From assembly GCF_004745425.1 (NCBI RefSeq), contig NZ_PGGK01000001.1, forward strand, positions 186,001 through 250,000: a stretch of 64,000 nucleotides of DNA. Direction: 5' to 3'. Under the pieces are notes generated by a model, which worked only from the letters and a program-made list of their open reading frames with translations, was not told the DNA's origin and did not search any database. Position numbers and translations under genes: made by a program. The stretch comes from Methanolobus halotolerans. GTDB taxonomy: Archaea; Halobacteriota; Methanosarcinia; Methanosarcinales; Methanosarcinaceae. This document shows positions 38,222 through 47,297 of this stretch, piece by piece; positions within the stretch are counted from its first letter, which is position 1; every line of letters starts with the position of its first letter.

Positions 38222-39913
38222 ATGATGAACTTTAGAGAATTCGCACAGGCCTGTAAAGTAATCGAAGATACTCCTGGCTCTCTTGAGATGACCTCACGGG
38301 TTGCTGAACTGCTGGACAGGGCCAGCCCGGATGAACTTCCAGTGGTCACGCATTTCGTGATGGGCGAGGTCTTCCCTGCCTGGAGCAGTGAGGAAGTGGG
38401 TGTCGGTGCAGGTATCCTCTATGCTGCTCTTGCAAGATCCTCCGGTATCCCGGTGAGTGAGATCGAGGGCATTGTGAAAGAGACAGGTGACCTTGGTGAG
38501 ACCGCTATCAGGGCGCTTGGCAAGAGTTCAAAGGAGCAGGCAACATTCTCGTCTTTTCTTAGTGAGTCCGATGATATCTCCGTACTCGAGGTCTTTCAGC
38601 GTTTCCGGGACATATCAAAGGCATCCGGCAAAGGCTCGCAGGCAGCAAAAATAAAGAACCTGCAATATCTTTTCAATTCAGCTTCTCCTGAGGAGGTGGG
38701 CTATATTGCCAGGCTTGCAGTGGAGGACCTGAGGATAGGAGTAGGTGAGGGCATAGTACGAAATGCTATCGCATCCGCTTTTTCGATCCCTGTCGAAGTT
38801 GTGGAGCGTGGATTCATGCTTACTAACGATCTGGGACTCGTGGCAAGCACTGCTAAAAAAGGCGGTACGGAGGCAGTTTCCAGGTTGGATATGCGGCTCA
38901 ATCACCCCATCAGGATGATGCTCGCACAGTTGGCTCCTACGCTGGAAGCCGCAATTGCGGATATAGGCAGGCCTGCCATTGAGTGGAAGTTCGACGGTGC
39001 AAGGGTGCAGATCCACAAGGACGGTGATAACGTTAGACTTTACTCCCGTCGTCTTGAGGACATCAGCAGCTCACTTCCGGACATCGTTGCATCCATTCGG
39101 GAATATGTCCATGCGGACTCGGCAATACTTGATGGTGAAGCTGTGGCCATGGATGAGAACGGAAGGCCAAGGGCTTTTCAGGATATACTGAAACGTTTCC
39201 GTAGAAAATACGATGTGCAATTAACAGCAAAGCAGATCCCCCTCAATATCAATATTTTTGACATTATGTACCTTAACGGGGAAAATCTCCTTGATCAACC
39301 TCTCATCAATAGACGGGAACTGCTCAGGAACTGCGTGGAGAGCGCAGACTCTATCCGGGTGGACCGGCAGGTAATTACAGATGACCCTGAAGAAGTCAAT
39401 GCTATCTATACAGAGGCTCTGAGGGCAGGTCACGAAGGCATAATGATAAAGAACCCGCAGTCTCCATATTCCCCTGGAAAAAGAGGCAAGAACTGGCTTA
39501 AGAAGAAGCCCGTGATGGAAACACTTGACCTGGTTGTTATAGGTGCTGAATGGGGCTATGGAAGGCGGACCAGTGTTATGGGTTCTTTTGCTCTTGCCTG
39601 CCATGATCCTGAAACAGGCCGTTTCTTGCCCGTGGGTAAAGTTGCCACCGGTTTTTCCGATGAACAGCTTGCTGAACTGACCGCACTGTTCTCTGGCCTT
39701 ATAATAATGGATGCTGGAAAAAAAGTAGAGCTCAGGCCGGAAGTGATCTTCGAGGTCGCCTTTGAGGAGATCCAGAAAAGCACCAACTATGAATCCGGTT
39801 ACGCTTTGCGGTTTCCCCGGCTTGTAAATGTAAGGGATGACAAGTTTCTGGAAGATGTCGAGACAATAGGGAGGCTTGGGGAAATGTATCGGCTGCAGAG
39901 GGAAAGGAATTGA
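38222..39913 (+). CDS. lig: ATP-dependent DNA ligase
   Basis: Archaeal replicative-type DNA ligase, 563 residues. The N-terminal helical DNA-binding domain (1-230) is followed by the nucleotidyltransferase core with the adenylated Lys256 in WKFDGARVQ. Later motifs are DGEAVAMDENG, EGIMIKNP and NWLKKKP, and an OB-fold lies at the C-terminus. It seals Okazaki fragments and repair nicks. ATG 38222 or 38225 may be used; they differ by one Met. Confidence 0.96.
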   Translation: MMNFREFAQACKVIEDTPGSLEMTSRVAELLDRASPDELPVVTHFVMGEVFPAWSSEEVGVGAGILYAALARSSGIPVSEIEGIVKETGDLGETAIRALGKSSKEQATFSSFLSESDDISVLEVFQRFRDISKASGKGSQAAKIKNLQYLFNSASPEEVGYIARLAVEDLRIGVGEGIVRNAIASAFSIPVEVVERGFMLTNDLGLVASTAKKGGTEAVSRLDMRLNHPIRMMLAQLAPTLEAAIADIGRPAIEWKFDGARVQIHKDGDNVRLYSRRLEDISSSLPDIVASIREYVHADSAILDGEAVAMDENGRPRAFQDILKRFRRKYDVQLTAKQIPLNINIFDIMYLNGENLLDQPLINRRELLRNCVESADSIRVDRQVITDDPEEVNAIYTEALRAGHEGIMIKNPQSPYSPGKRGKNWLKKKPVMETLDLVVIGAEWGYGRRTSVMGSFALACHDPETGRFLPVGKVATGFSDEQLAELTALFSGLIIMDAGKKVELRPEVIFEVAFEEIQKSTNYESGYALRFPRLVNVRDDKFLEDVETIGRLGEMYRLQRERN

Positions 39914-39974
39914 AAGTTTGTGCTCATACGAATAACCGGGTCAAAGATCTCAAAATAATGGAGTCTCAACTTCT

Positions 39975-40337
39975 ATGAAAATGAAATTGCTCTCATTCCT
40001 GCTGATGGCTGCATTCCTGGTATTTGCGGGTTGTGTGGAGGATATACCTGCTATAGATGAGCTTGCAGTCGATGGGGAGAACGGTGGATCGGACATGGTG
40101 GTTGTCTACCTGGATAATTTTTCCTTCCATCCTGAATATGTCGTCATATCAGAAGGCGACACTGTCAAATGGATCAATAATGATTCTGCTGCATCTGTGA
40201 TAAGGGGAAATTCATTCCAGTCTCCGGCTCTGAGGAAAGGTGACAGCTTCAGTCATACTTTCGAGGACAAAGGCACTTACAATTACTTTTTGATATCTCA
40301 TCCCTGGACCCGCAGTGGTATAATTGCAGTCGAATAA
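39975..40337 (+). CDS. cupredoxin-fold lipoprotein lacking copper ligands
   Basis: A 120-residue lipoprotein (lipobox VFAGC, Cys20) with a plastocyanin-like domain (NFSFHPEYVVISEGDTVKWIN). In copper-binding relatives the ligands are a His after the WxNND segment, a Cys and a His in YxYxCxxHP, and a Met. Here the first His position is Ser74, the Cys is Leu106 and the Met is Thr112; only His109 remains. The fold is probably kept but blue-copper electron transfer is unlikely. It converges on the radical SAM gene. Confidence 0.82.
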   Translation: MKMKLLSFLLMAAFLVFAGCVEDIPAIDELAVDGENGGSDMVVVYLDNFSFHPEYVVISEGDTVKWINNDSAASVIRGNSFQSPALRKGDSFSHTFEDKGTYNYFLISHPWTRSGIIAVE

Positions 40338-40349
40338 TTATCTGCCTTT

Positions 40350-41387
40350 TCAGATCAGTATGTCTTCAAGCCCTTCCTCTTTCACTATCTGAAGGGCTCT
40401 TCTTTTTTCTTTTTGTGTCAGAAAACGATCTATTTCAGGATACCTGCAGACCATGTGGTGAGGTGTATACTGGAACATCAGGTTCAGTCTTACATGTGGG
40501 GTATTTTCAGCTATCCACTTCATTATGGGTTTTGTACAGCATTCCAGGTGTCCGGGCATGACGAGATGTCTGATCAGGATATCCGCCTGTTTATTTGCAA
40601 GCTTGAAGTTATTCTCTACTGTATGTGTATAGTTCCTGACCCTGGAATACCGGTCTGCACAAATATCATTACCGTACTTGAAATCACCAAGGTACAGGTC
40701 CACGACTCCTTCAAGTAGTGCTGCAGACTCGGGAGAATGGTACATGTTCGAGTTCCATACAATGGGTATATTGACCTTGATCTCCCTGATAACTTTCAGG
40801 ATATTCGTAAGGTGGGGTGTGGGTGTAACAAAATTGACGTTTCTTGAACCTTTTTCATGCATATGGCCAACAATACTTGCAATCTCTTTCGGCCTTATAA
40901 TCTTTCCGCTTTCAGGATGGGTGGAAATGTCCTGGTTCTGGCAGAATACGCAGGAAAATACACATCCTGTGAAGAATATGGTATGTGATGGCACAAGCTG
41001 CAATTCTTCTCCCATATGCAGAAATTCGGATGCATATTTTGATACATCTGTCAGTCCGCAAAATCCCTTCTTGCCTGCATGGCGGTCGACCATACAACGA
41101 TGCTGGCAAAGATGGCATGCTTGCATGATCCTCTCGGATAACTCTATTTTAAGATCCAGCAGGCTTTTTCCAGCCTCCGGATGGCTTATATGGCTTCTGG
41201 TTAAGAATGGATCCTGTTCAAGCTCTCTGTATCTTTGCATCCCTTCATCATGTATGTTCCATAATTCTTTTTCCGTTAGGTTCTTCTCAAAGGAAACATC
41301 TACATATCTTAAGATATTATTTCCGGCTGGAACTTTGTTAACAGTTACTTCTGAATACCTTTCCATGAAAAGCTCAGGCATAAACAT
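40350..41387 (-). CDS. radical SAM protein, COG1313 (PflX-like)
   Basis: A 345-residue radical SAM protein related to pyruvate formate-lyase activating enzymes. The [4Fe-4S] motif CX3CX2C is at Cys142, Cys146 and Cys149 (TGCVFSCVFCQNQ). An earlier CHLCQHRC...C group near 91-110 could bind a second metal centre. The substrate is unknown. There is no glycyl-radical enzyme nearby, so activation of PFL is not supported by context. Confidence 0.9.
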   Translation of the reverse strand: MFMPELFMERYSEVTVNKVPAGNNILRYVDVSFEKNLTEKELWNIHDEGMQRYRELEQDPFLTRSHISHPEAGKSLLDLKIELSERIMQACHLCQHRCMVDRHAGKKGFCGLTDVSKYASEFLHMGEELQLVPSHTIFFTGCVFSCVFCQNQDISTHPESGKIIRPKEIASIVGHMHEKGSRNVNFVTPTPHLTNILKVIREIKVNIPIVWNSNMYHSPESAALLEGVVDLYLGDFKYGNDICADRYSRVRNYTHTVENNFKLANKQADILIRHLVMPGHLECCTKPIMKWIAENTPHVRLNLMFQYTPHHMVCRYPEIDRFLTQKEKRRALQIVKEEGLEDILI

Positions 41388-41433
41388 TATTTACGACTTG
41401 CACTAATTAATAAATAACTCCAAAGAAAAATTG

Positions 41434-42315
41434 ATGTGCAAGGATAGAATGACAGCTATTGCATTAATGTCAATAATGGTACCGGTCGTAGTATTGCTTA
41501 ATCTGATTGCATACTATGTACTTATTCCAAAAAAAAACAGGGGGTGGCAGGATATCTATGCTTACGCCGGTAAATCCGGCAGACTCTTTTCATATGGTGT
41601 ACTGCCTTATTTCCTGCTTGTTTCCTGTGTCTACGTACTTGTGAGATCAGAGGGGATGCTTGCAAAATCTCTTGGTATAACTCCTTACTACCGGCTTGCA
41701 GAGTTTATTTTTTTGATAGAAGGGGGTACAGTCAGCTCTTTTCAGGCGATAATGAGTCCGGAGCTGACATATTTCAGTGCTTTCATCTACCTGTTTGGTT
41801 TTTCATTCCTGTTGATATTCACCTTTGTGGTACTGGTATGTACGGGTAAAGTAACAGTTCTTCAGGAGTATTCCATTGCAGTCGTTCTGGCATATCTGAT
41901 AGCCTTCCCATTCTATATTTTTATGCCTGTGAAGGTGACTGGCTACACTTTGCCAACAGTCATTCCTCTGCTTTATGAACTCAGCCCGGTCATAAGTAAT
42001 GGTATAAGAAGCGTGGACCCATATCTTGATAACTGTTTCCCGAGCCTGCATGCAGCACTTTCTATAATTGCCATGCTACTTGTCGTTTTCAGGACCGATT
42101 TCAAGCAACTGAAGGCAGTCGTTGTCATACTGGCTTTACTGATTCAGTTCACGATTTTCTATCTTGGTATACACTGGATAATTGACTTTATCGGGGGCAT
42201 CCTGCTGGCAGGTCTATGCTATTATGTAGCTACGCGGTACAGGGAGATGATTGTTCAAAAAATCACCATACTTCTCACATCCATCGAAAAGAGAAGGGTC
42301 GGAAGGATTCGTTAA
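41434..42315 (+). CDS. PAP2-family membrane phosphatase/transferase
   Basis: About 293 residues with six or so membrane helices. The catalytic His motifs are FPSLHAALS (standing in for PSGH) and GIHWIIDFIGG. These fit the PAP2_3/inositolphosphotransferase-like branch rather than classical lipid phosphatases, whose KX6RP motif is not seen. It probably acts on a lipid phosphate or polyprenyl phosphate at the outer face. The start is unsure: TTG 41431, ATG 41434 and ATG 41449 (with AAGGAT upstream) are in frame. Confidence 0.85.
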   Translation: MCKDRMTAIALMSIMVPVVVLLNLIAYYVLIPKKNRGWQDIYAYAGKSGRLFSYGVLPYFLLVSCVYVLVRSEGMLAKSLGITPYYRLAEFIFLIEGGTVSSFQAIMSPELTYFSAFIYLFGFSFLLIFTFVVLVCTGKVTVLQEYSIAVVLAYLIAFPFYIFMPVKVTGYTLPTVIPLLYELSPVISNGIRSVDPYLDNCFPSLHAALSIIAMLLVVFRTDFKQLKAVVVILALLIQFTIFYLGIHWIIDFIGGILLAGLCYYVATRYREMIVQKITILLTSIEKRRVGRIR

Positions 42316-42383
42316 TGATTATTACCTGAACTATGTTCACTTTTATATTTTGATGATCTATTTCTATGGGAAGGAGTGCCTTA

Positions 42384-43610
42384 ATGGAAGAGCCATCCAA
42401 CGGATCTGATACAGGACATGTTCCTGAAAAGAGGAAACTGGATCCACAATTATATATTCTGTCATTTTCAAAGTTGTTCAAGGATCTGGGTACGGGGATG
42501 CTTGCTTTCCTGATCCCGCTCTACATAGTTGGTTTGCACAGTTCTGTTTTTGCAGATACTCCTATAGTTGTAAAAGCTGGTATCGTCGCAACTGTGTTCG
42601 GTATATCCAATGCCTTCTCCCAGCCTTTAATGGGAAGACTGTCCGACAGGCTTGACAGGAGAAAGGTCTTTATCGTTGCGGGGATGCTTGGGTTCACAGT
42701 TCTCTCGTTCATATACGCCAACACCGGCGAGTTCGAGTATATTGTGTTCTTCCGTTTCATCCAGGGAATTACCGTAGGTGCGACAGTTCCTGCTATTGTT
42801 GCAATGGTGACACACCTTTCTACAAGCCATACAAGAGGAAAGGCAATAGGAATATATTCTTCCTTGCGGGGTTTCGGGTTCGGGACTGGTTCATTGCTAG
42901 GCGGCATCATTGTAAACTACTATGACTTTAGCTCGGCGTTCTACGTTTGTGCACTACTGGGCCTGATAAGCACCTTTTCGGTATCCTTCTTTGTAAATGA
43001 GACCCGGGATACTTCTGTGAAGGGAGGTTATGCTAAAATCGCTCATGTAAAGGACCTCCAGTTCCCGGTACTTGCATCTGCCATGTTCATGATGATGGTG
43101 GGCATAATGATAATATTTGCTTTTCTGCCTGAATACAGGACAAGGCTTGATGCAAGCGAGCTATCTCTTAGTATTGCAGTCTCTGCCTATGTACTCTCAA
43201 GAATCGTTTTCCAGACACCAATGGGTGAGATTTCGGACAGGATTGGTAGAAAAAGAATGGTAGCTATGGGTTTGCTCATCAATGTCCCGATAGTCGTAGG
43301 TCTTGGATATGTGGAGAGCATAGTTCAGCTTATATCCCTGCGTGCATTCCAGGGCATAGCCATGGCCGCAGTGGAAACTCCTGTTATGGCTCTGGCAGTA
43401 GAGCTCACCGGCGGTTCCGGTGTAGGTTCAAAGGTAAGTACCATAACCGCTTCACAGGCAGCTGGTATGGCCCTGGGACCATTGCTTGGAGGATTGCTTG
43501 CGGGATATGTATCTTTCAGGGCTCCTTTCTATCTGTGCGGAGCTTTGATCCTGCTATCTTTTTTACTGGTACTGGCAGTGGTTCGGGATCCGGAGCCATC
43601 TAATGATTAG
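42384..43610 (+). CDS. major facilitator superfamily transporter
   Basis: About 408 residues, 12 membrane helices, MFS_1 type. The loop 2-3 signature appears as GRLSDRLDRRKVF, and a second copy between helices 8 and 9 as GEISDRIGRKRMV. These are typical of drug/H+ antiporters and sugar or acid carriers; the substrate cannot be told. GGAAGGAGTG just before ATG 42384 sets the start; ATG 42366 lies before that site. The end overlaps the response regulator gene by 11 bases, tail to tail. Confidence 0.9.
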   Translation: MEEPSNGSDTGHVPEKRKLDPQLYILSFSKLFKDLGTGMLAFLIPLYIVGLHSSVFADTPIVVKAGIVATVFGISNAFSQPLMGRLSDRLDRRKVFIVAGMLGFTVLSFIYANTGEFEYIVFFRFIQGITVGATVPAIVAMVTHLSTSHTRGKAIGIYSSLRGFGFGTGSLLGGIIVNYYDFSSAFYVCALLGLISTFSVSFFVNETRDTSVKGGYAKIAHVKDLQFPVLASAMFMMMVGIMIIFAFLPEYRTRLDASELSLSIAVSAYVLSRIVFQTPMGEISDRIGRKRMVAMGLLINVPIVVGLGYVESIVQLISLRAFQGIAMAAVETPVMALAVELTGGSGVGSKVSTITASQAAGMALGPLLGGLLAGYVSFRAPFYLCGALILLSFLLVLAVVRDPEPSND

Positions 43611-44433
43611 TCTTCTGGATATTGTCACCGCTGAAAGAATAGTTTAAAAAGGATTTCTCAATATCCTTTCTTTCACTTATATCATAAAAAACAATGATCG
43701 TACCCATGATCTCATTGCGGGAATTTTTAATGGGGGAGCCGATCACATCTATGGGTGTGTGGTTGTTCTCTCTGGAAATTAATACTGTTTTATCATGCAG
43801 CCCATAAAAAGCGCCTTCATTCAGGACCTTTTGTGTTGGGTTTTGTACTGTCTTTCCTGTATCCTCACAAATTACCCTGAAGATCTCTTCGATCGGTTTA
43901 TCAAATGCTTCTTCCTGCCTGTACCCGGTAAGGGCCTGTGCGAGTGGGTTAACTAGCTTCACTTTTCCCTGTGCATCAGTGGAAATGATCGCATCTCCTA
44001 TGTTGTTTAGCAGGGAATTTATCCAGTTTTCGTTCTCAAGCAGTTTTTCCTTTTCGAGCGCTCTTTTGTAAAGGGCTATTTCGATATTGGTTCTTAGTTC
44101 CCTGTTCTCAAAAGGTTTTAATATATGTCCGAAGGGGCTTGTCAGTTTAGCCCTTGCTATTGTCTTTTCATCGGAGTATGCTGTCAGGTATATCACAGGA
44201 ATATCACAATGATCATGTATTATCTCGGTTGCCTTGATGCCGTCCATGTCTCCCTTCAGGACCACATCCATAAGTATCAGGTCAGGGTTGTGAATTCTTG
44301 CCATCTCAATCGCATCTTTTCCGGTCGAGACCATGCAGGGAACACTATATCCGAAACTCTCGAGACTATCCTTTATGTCTAGAGCAACTATTTTTTCATC
44401 TTCGACGATCATTATCTTTTCATCTGTCATCAA
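43600..44433 (-). CDS. response regulator with PAS output domain
   Basis: A 277-residue regulator. The receiver domain (1-125) has the acidic pocket EDE near 11-13, phospho-acceptor Asp56 (LILMDVVLKG), Thr in YLTAY and Lys in LKPFENREL. A PAS domain (about 135-255) follows. No DNA-binding or enzyme domain is present, so output is probably by protein contact. It overlaps the kinase stop by four bases (ATGA) and is its likely partner. Confidence 0.92.
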   Translation of the reverse strand: MMTDEKIMIVEDEKIVALDIKDSLESFGYSVPCMVSTGKDAIEMARIHNPDLILMDVVLKGDMDGIKATEIIHDHCDIPVIYLTAYSDEKTIARAKLTSPFGHILKPFENRELRTNIEIALYKRALEKEKLLENENWINSLLNNIGDAIISTDAQGKVKLVNPLAQALTGYRQEEAFDKPIEEIFRVICEDTGKTVQNPTQKVLNEGAFYGLHDKTVLISRENNHTPIDVIGSPIKNSRNEIMGTIIVFYDISERKDIEKSFLNYSFSGDNIQKTNH

Positions 44434-45758
44434 TAGTCCCTTCTTCTGTAGGATAGTTCCTTGAAAGTTATTTTGAATCCGGTACCGTTATTCCTGTTAA
44501 GTTCGATCTTTCCTTCTATCTGTTCTACAAGGGAATTGACAAGTTGAAGTCCGAGTGAATCTGTATCTCGGAAATCTGTATCTTCCGGGAAACCGATTCC
44601 GTTATCACTGATCTTAAGGATGAACTTATCTTTTTCAGGATACAGTTCTATCTCTATCTCTCCGGTACCTTCTCTGAATGCGTGCTTCAGGGAATTTGAT
44701 ACGAGTTCATTAATGATCAATCCGAGTGGTATGGATGTATCTATACTAAATGTAATGTTTTTAATATTTATATGGATTTTGATATTGTCTCGTGAAAAAC
44801 CATATGAACTCAATAGATATTCTGCGAGTGTTGATATATAAGTTTTCAGGTCGATCTTTTCCAGGTCCTGTGAATTGTATAGGTTTTCATGGGCCAATGC
44901 CATTGAACGTGCCCTGTGCTGACTCTCCTTGAAAGCCTCGATAACTTCGTGGTCCCTGAATTTGCGGGACTGGAGTCTCAGAAGGCTGGATATGACCTGA
45001 AGGTTGTTTTTTACCCGGTGATGTATCTCTTTTAGCAGGATGTCTTTTTTATGTGCTTCTTCAGCCTGTTTTATCTCGGTGACATCTTTCACCACGGACA
45101 TTATTTCATCTTCACCGCTGACAACGATGCGCACTTCAAAATCCCGAATCTCACCTTTTACGGGCAACTGGTATTGCATTATCTGCATTTTTCCATTACT
45201 GAGCACCTCTTTGATAATCTTAAGCTCCTGTGCTGCAATATCATTTGGCAGTACATCTTCGATCTTTATGTCCAGAGGCATATCCGGTGATTCGTAGAGG
45301 CATTCGTCGGTGGAGAGCTTATAATTGCAGATAGTACCATCCTTTTTGATCTGGAATACCATATCAGGCATTGCCTGTATTATCGCTTTTATGGTTGCAT
45401 CCCTTTTTGATATAAGTTCTCCTGACCGTTCAAGGGATTCGAGCATCCTGTTCATGGATACTATGAGTTTTGAGATCTCATCGTCACCTTCTTCAAATAT
45501 GCGCCTTGAGAAATCCTGGCTTTCTCCAATATGTCTGATATCATCGTTGAGTTTGTTAAGGCGCGAGATATATGTGTTCTCAAGCAGGAATAATGTTACA
45601 GCCCCGAATAGGCTTCCGGATAGCAAAAATATCACAAGATAAGCAAAACTGTTCATTATAACTGTCTGGGAGCTAATGTACAGAATAATTATCAGTCCTG
45701 CAATGGTGGCACCAATGATTGTCAGGGTCTTTTTTCGTAGCGAGGTCATTAGTAACAC
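44430..45758 (-). CDS. membrane histidine kinase (HisKA_2 type)
   Basis: A 442-residue sensor kinase. Two membrane helices (about 12-30 and 37-58) with almost no external loop are followed by a HAMP-like linker and a PAS domain (about 120-230). The HisKA_2 dimerisation part follows with phospho-acceptor His in LKEIHHRVKNN, and the ATPase domain has the N box NELVSNSLKHAF and DNGIGF. With so little outside the membrane, the signal is likely intracellular or in the membrane. The start is GTG 45758 or ATG 45749. A 20-bp palindrome lies 75-94 bases upstream. Confidence 0.92.
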   Translation of the reverse strand: MLLMTSLRKKTLTIIGATIAGLIIILYISSQTVIMNSFAYLVIFLLSGSLFGAVTLFLLENTYISRLNKLNDDIRHIGESQDFSRRIFEEGDDEISKLIVSMNRMLESLERSGELISKRDATIKAIIQAMPDMVFQIKKDGTICNYKLSTDECLYESPDMPLDIKIEDVLPNDIAAQELKIIKEVLSNGKMQIMQYQLPVKGEIRDFEVRIVVSGEDEIMSVVKDVTEIKQAEEAHKKDILLKEIHHRVKNNLQVISSLLRLQSRKFRDHEVIEAFKESQHRARSMALAHENLYNSQDLEKIDLKTYISTLAEYLLSSYGFSRDNIKIHINIKNITFSIDTSIPLGLIINELVSNSLKHAFREGTGEIEIELYPEKDKFILKISDNGIGFPEDTDFRDTDSLGLQLVNSLVEQIEGKIELNRNNGTGFKITFKELSYRRRDY

Positions 45759-45832
45759 TTTCCGGAGTATCAGCAGGAAAAAGTATAATTATCATTGACC
45801 GGAATTTATATAATTCAATAAAAAAAGGATTT

Positions 45833-45852
45833 GTAAATTATATATAATTTAC
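45833..45852. promoter_or_regulatory. perfect 20-bp palindrome upstream of the kinase operon
   Basis: GTAAATTATATATAATTTAC is its own reverse complement. It contains a TATA-like core and lies 75-94 bases before the kinase start, so it may be both a promoter element and a dimer binding site. Confidence 0.45.
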
Positions 45853-45977
45853 GTCATTAACAAGCTGGCTGGAAGCTGTAAACCGTTATTATCCTTTTAT
45901 TTAAGCCAGAAGTATAAAAGCAGAAAAACAATTCAAAAAAGTATAATAATCATGAAAAGCAGGATACGTATGTCTAC

Positions 45978-47297
45978 TTATCCTACCACATTCATTCCTT
46001 CTATACTGACAGAAGGTGTAACAATCCCTCCGACCTTGCGTACATCCTTACCTGCCCCGTTCATCTTTGTGAGCATGTCGAATATATTGCCGGATATCAT
46101 CAGAGATTTGATGGGCTTGTCAATTTTTCCGTCCTTGATCATGAAGGCGTTCCTTGCCTCAACGGAAAAATCTCCTGATATGGAATTTGCGGTATGGGCG
46201 CCAATGACAGAGTTAACCAGTATTCCTGTATCTGTTTTTGCAATGATGTCTGTGCCTGTGTGGTCTACGATAAAGTTCCTCGGTCCTACTGAAGGTGTAG
46301 AGAAATATGATCCTCTTGAGGCATTCCCGGTACTTTTAACACCATCCTTGCCTGCAGTGTATGAATCATAGAGGTAGGACTGGAAAACACCATTCTCTAT
46401 GACTGTCGTCCGCTGTGAAGGTACGCCTTCATCATCAGCCTGGCCGGTCTCAATTCCGCCTTCAAGCAGGCCGTCATCAATAATTGAGACCTTTTCGGTA
46501 GCTATACTCTCCCCGATCCTGCCAATAAGATTCGAGCGGCCTTTCTGTACGTTATCAGCATCTATGGAAGGCATAAATGCATTTCCGATAAGATCGGAGA
46601 ATGCGAACGGATGCAGTATGACATTGGTTTTCTGTGGCTCAATGGATACGCCATTCTTTGAACTATCTGCAAGATCTGCAGCATTTTTACCAATATTCAA
46701 GAAATCAATGTCATTCGTGCGTGATATGGCAAAGTCATAAGCTGTTGAGGCGCTGCCTCCTGTCGTAATGACATCTGTGAATCCGGAGATGCCGGTGGAT
46801 CTCTCTTCAATTTCGACTCCATTGGTATTCATTACCATACGCTTCCCAAAGCCACGGCTGAAACTACCGGAAGTTACGACAATACCCCTTATCGATTTCG
46901 CGCCTTCTAACATTTTCACGGTACAGGATATGCAGTCATCAAGTTCCATTTGCTCCAGTTCGGGGTCCCTTATGCCTGATACGCGTGGATACTCTCCATT
47001 GGAGGGCAGTGATTTCCAGTCGGGGTCACTGTCGCGAACCCTGGCAGAGCTTACCGCACTCTTTGCTGCATCCTCTATGCGACTGATGATATTAGTACTG
47101 GCAAAACCGACAGCTCCATTGACAATGGCACGAATACCCAATCCCTGTGAGATGTTCTCCTTTGCACCTTCGATCTCATCTTTGCGGATGTCTACTGAGG
47201 TCTTATGGTCTTCCATAATAAAGATCTCTGCTTCGTCTGCCCCGCGATCGGTTGCAGCCTTCAGCCCTTTTCTTGCAAGTTCATACATGTCCATCAT
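45978..47297 (-). CDS. TldE/PmbA-family protease subunit
   Basis: A 439-residue member of the TldD/PmbA family and the likely non-catalytic TldE partner. In bacteria the TldD-TldE heterodimer is a metalloprotease that unfolds and clips small peptides. It lacks the HExxxH motif seen in its neighbour, as expected for TldE. The start ATG 47297 overlaps the tldD stop (ATGA); the longer frame from 47378 lies inside tldD. The conserved C-terminus ends MLTKMNGAGKDVRKVGGIVTP split over the last 30 residues. Confidence 0.9.
   Translation of the reverse strand: MMDMYELARKGLKAATDRGADEAEIFIMEDHKTSVDIRKDEIEGAKENISQGLGIRAIVNGAVGFASTNIISRIEDAAKSAVSSARVRDSDPDWKSLPSNGEYPRVSGIRDPELEQMELDDCISCTVKMLEGAKSIRGIVVTSGSFSRGFGKRMVMNTNGVEIEERSTGISGFTDVITTGGSASTAYDFAISRTNDIDFLNIGKNAADLADSSKNGVSIEPQKTNVILHPFAFSDLIGNAFMPSIDADNVQKGRSNLIGRIGESIATEKVSIIDDGLLEGGIETGQADDEGVPSQRTTVIENGVFQSYLYDSYTAGKDGVKSTGNASRGSYFSTPSVGPRNFIVDHTGTDIIAKTDTGILVNSVIGAHTANSISGDFSVEARNAFMIKDGKIDKPIKSLMISGNIFDMLTKMNGAGKDVRKVGGIVTPSVSIEGMNVVG

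Noticed and set aside
45778-45951. Direct repeats AAAAAGTATAATNATCAT flanking the kinase spacer
   Set aside because: Short and A/T-rich; the similarity is within what chance gives in such sequence, and no mobile element features are present.
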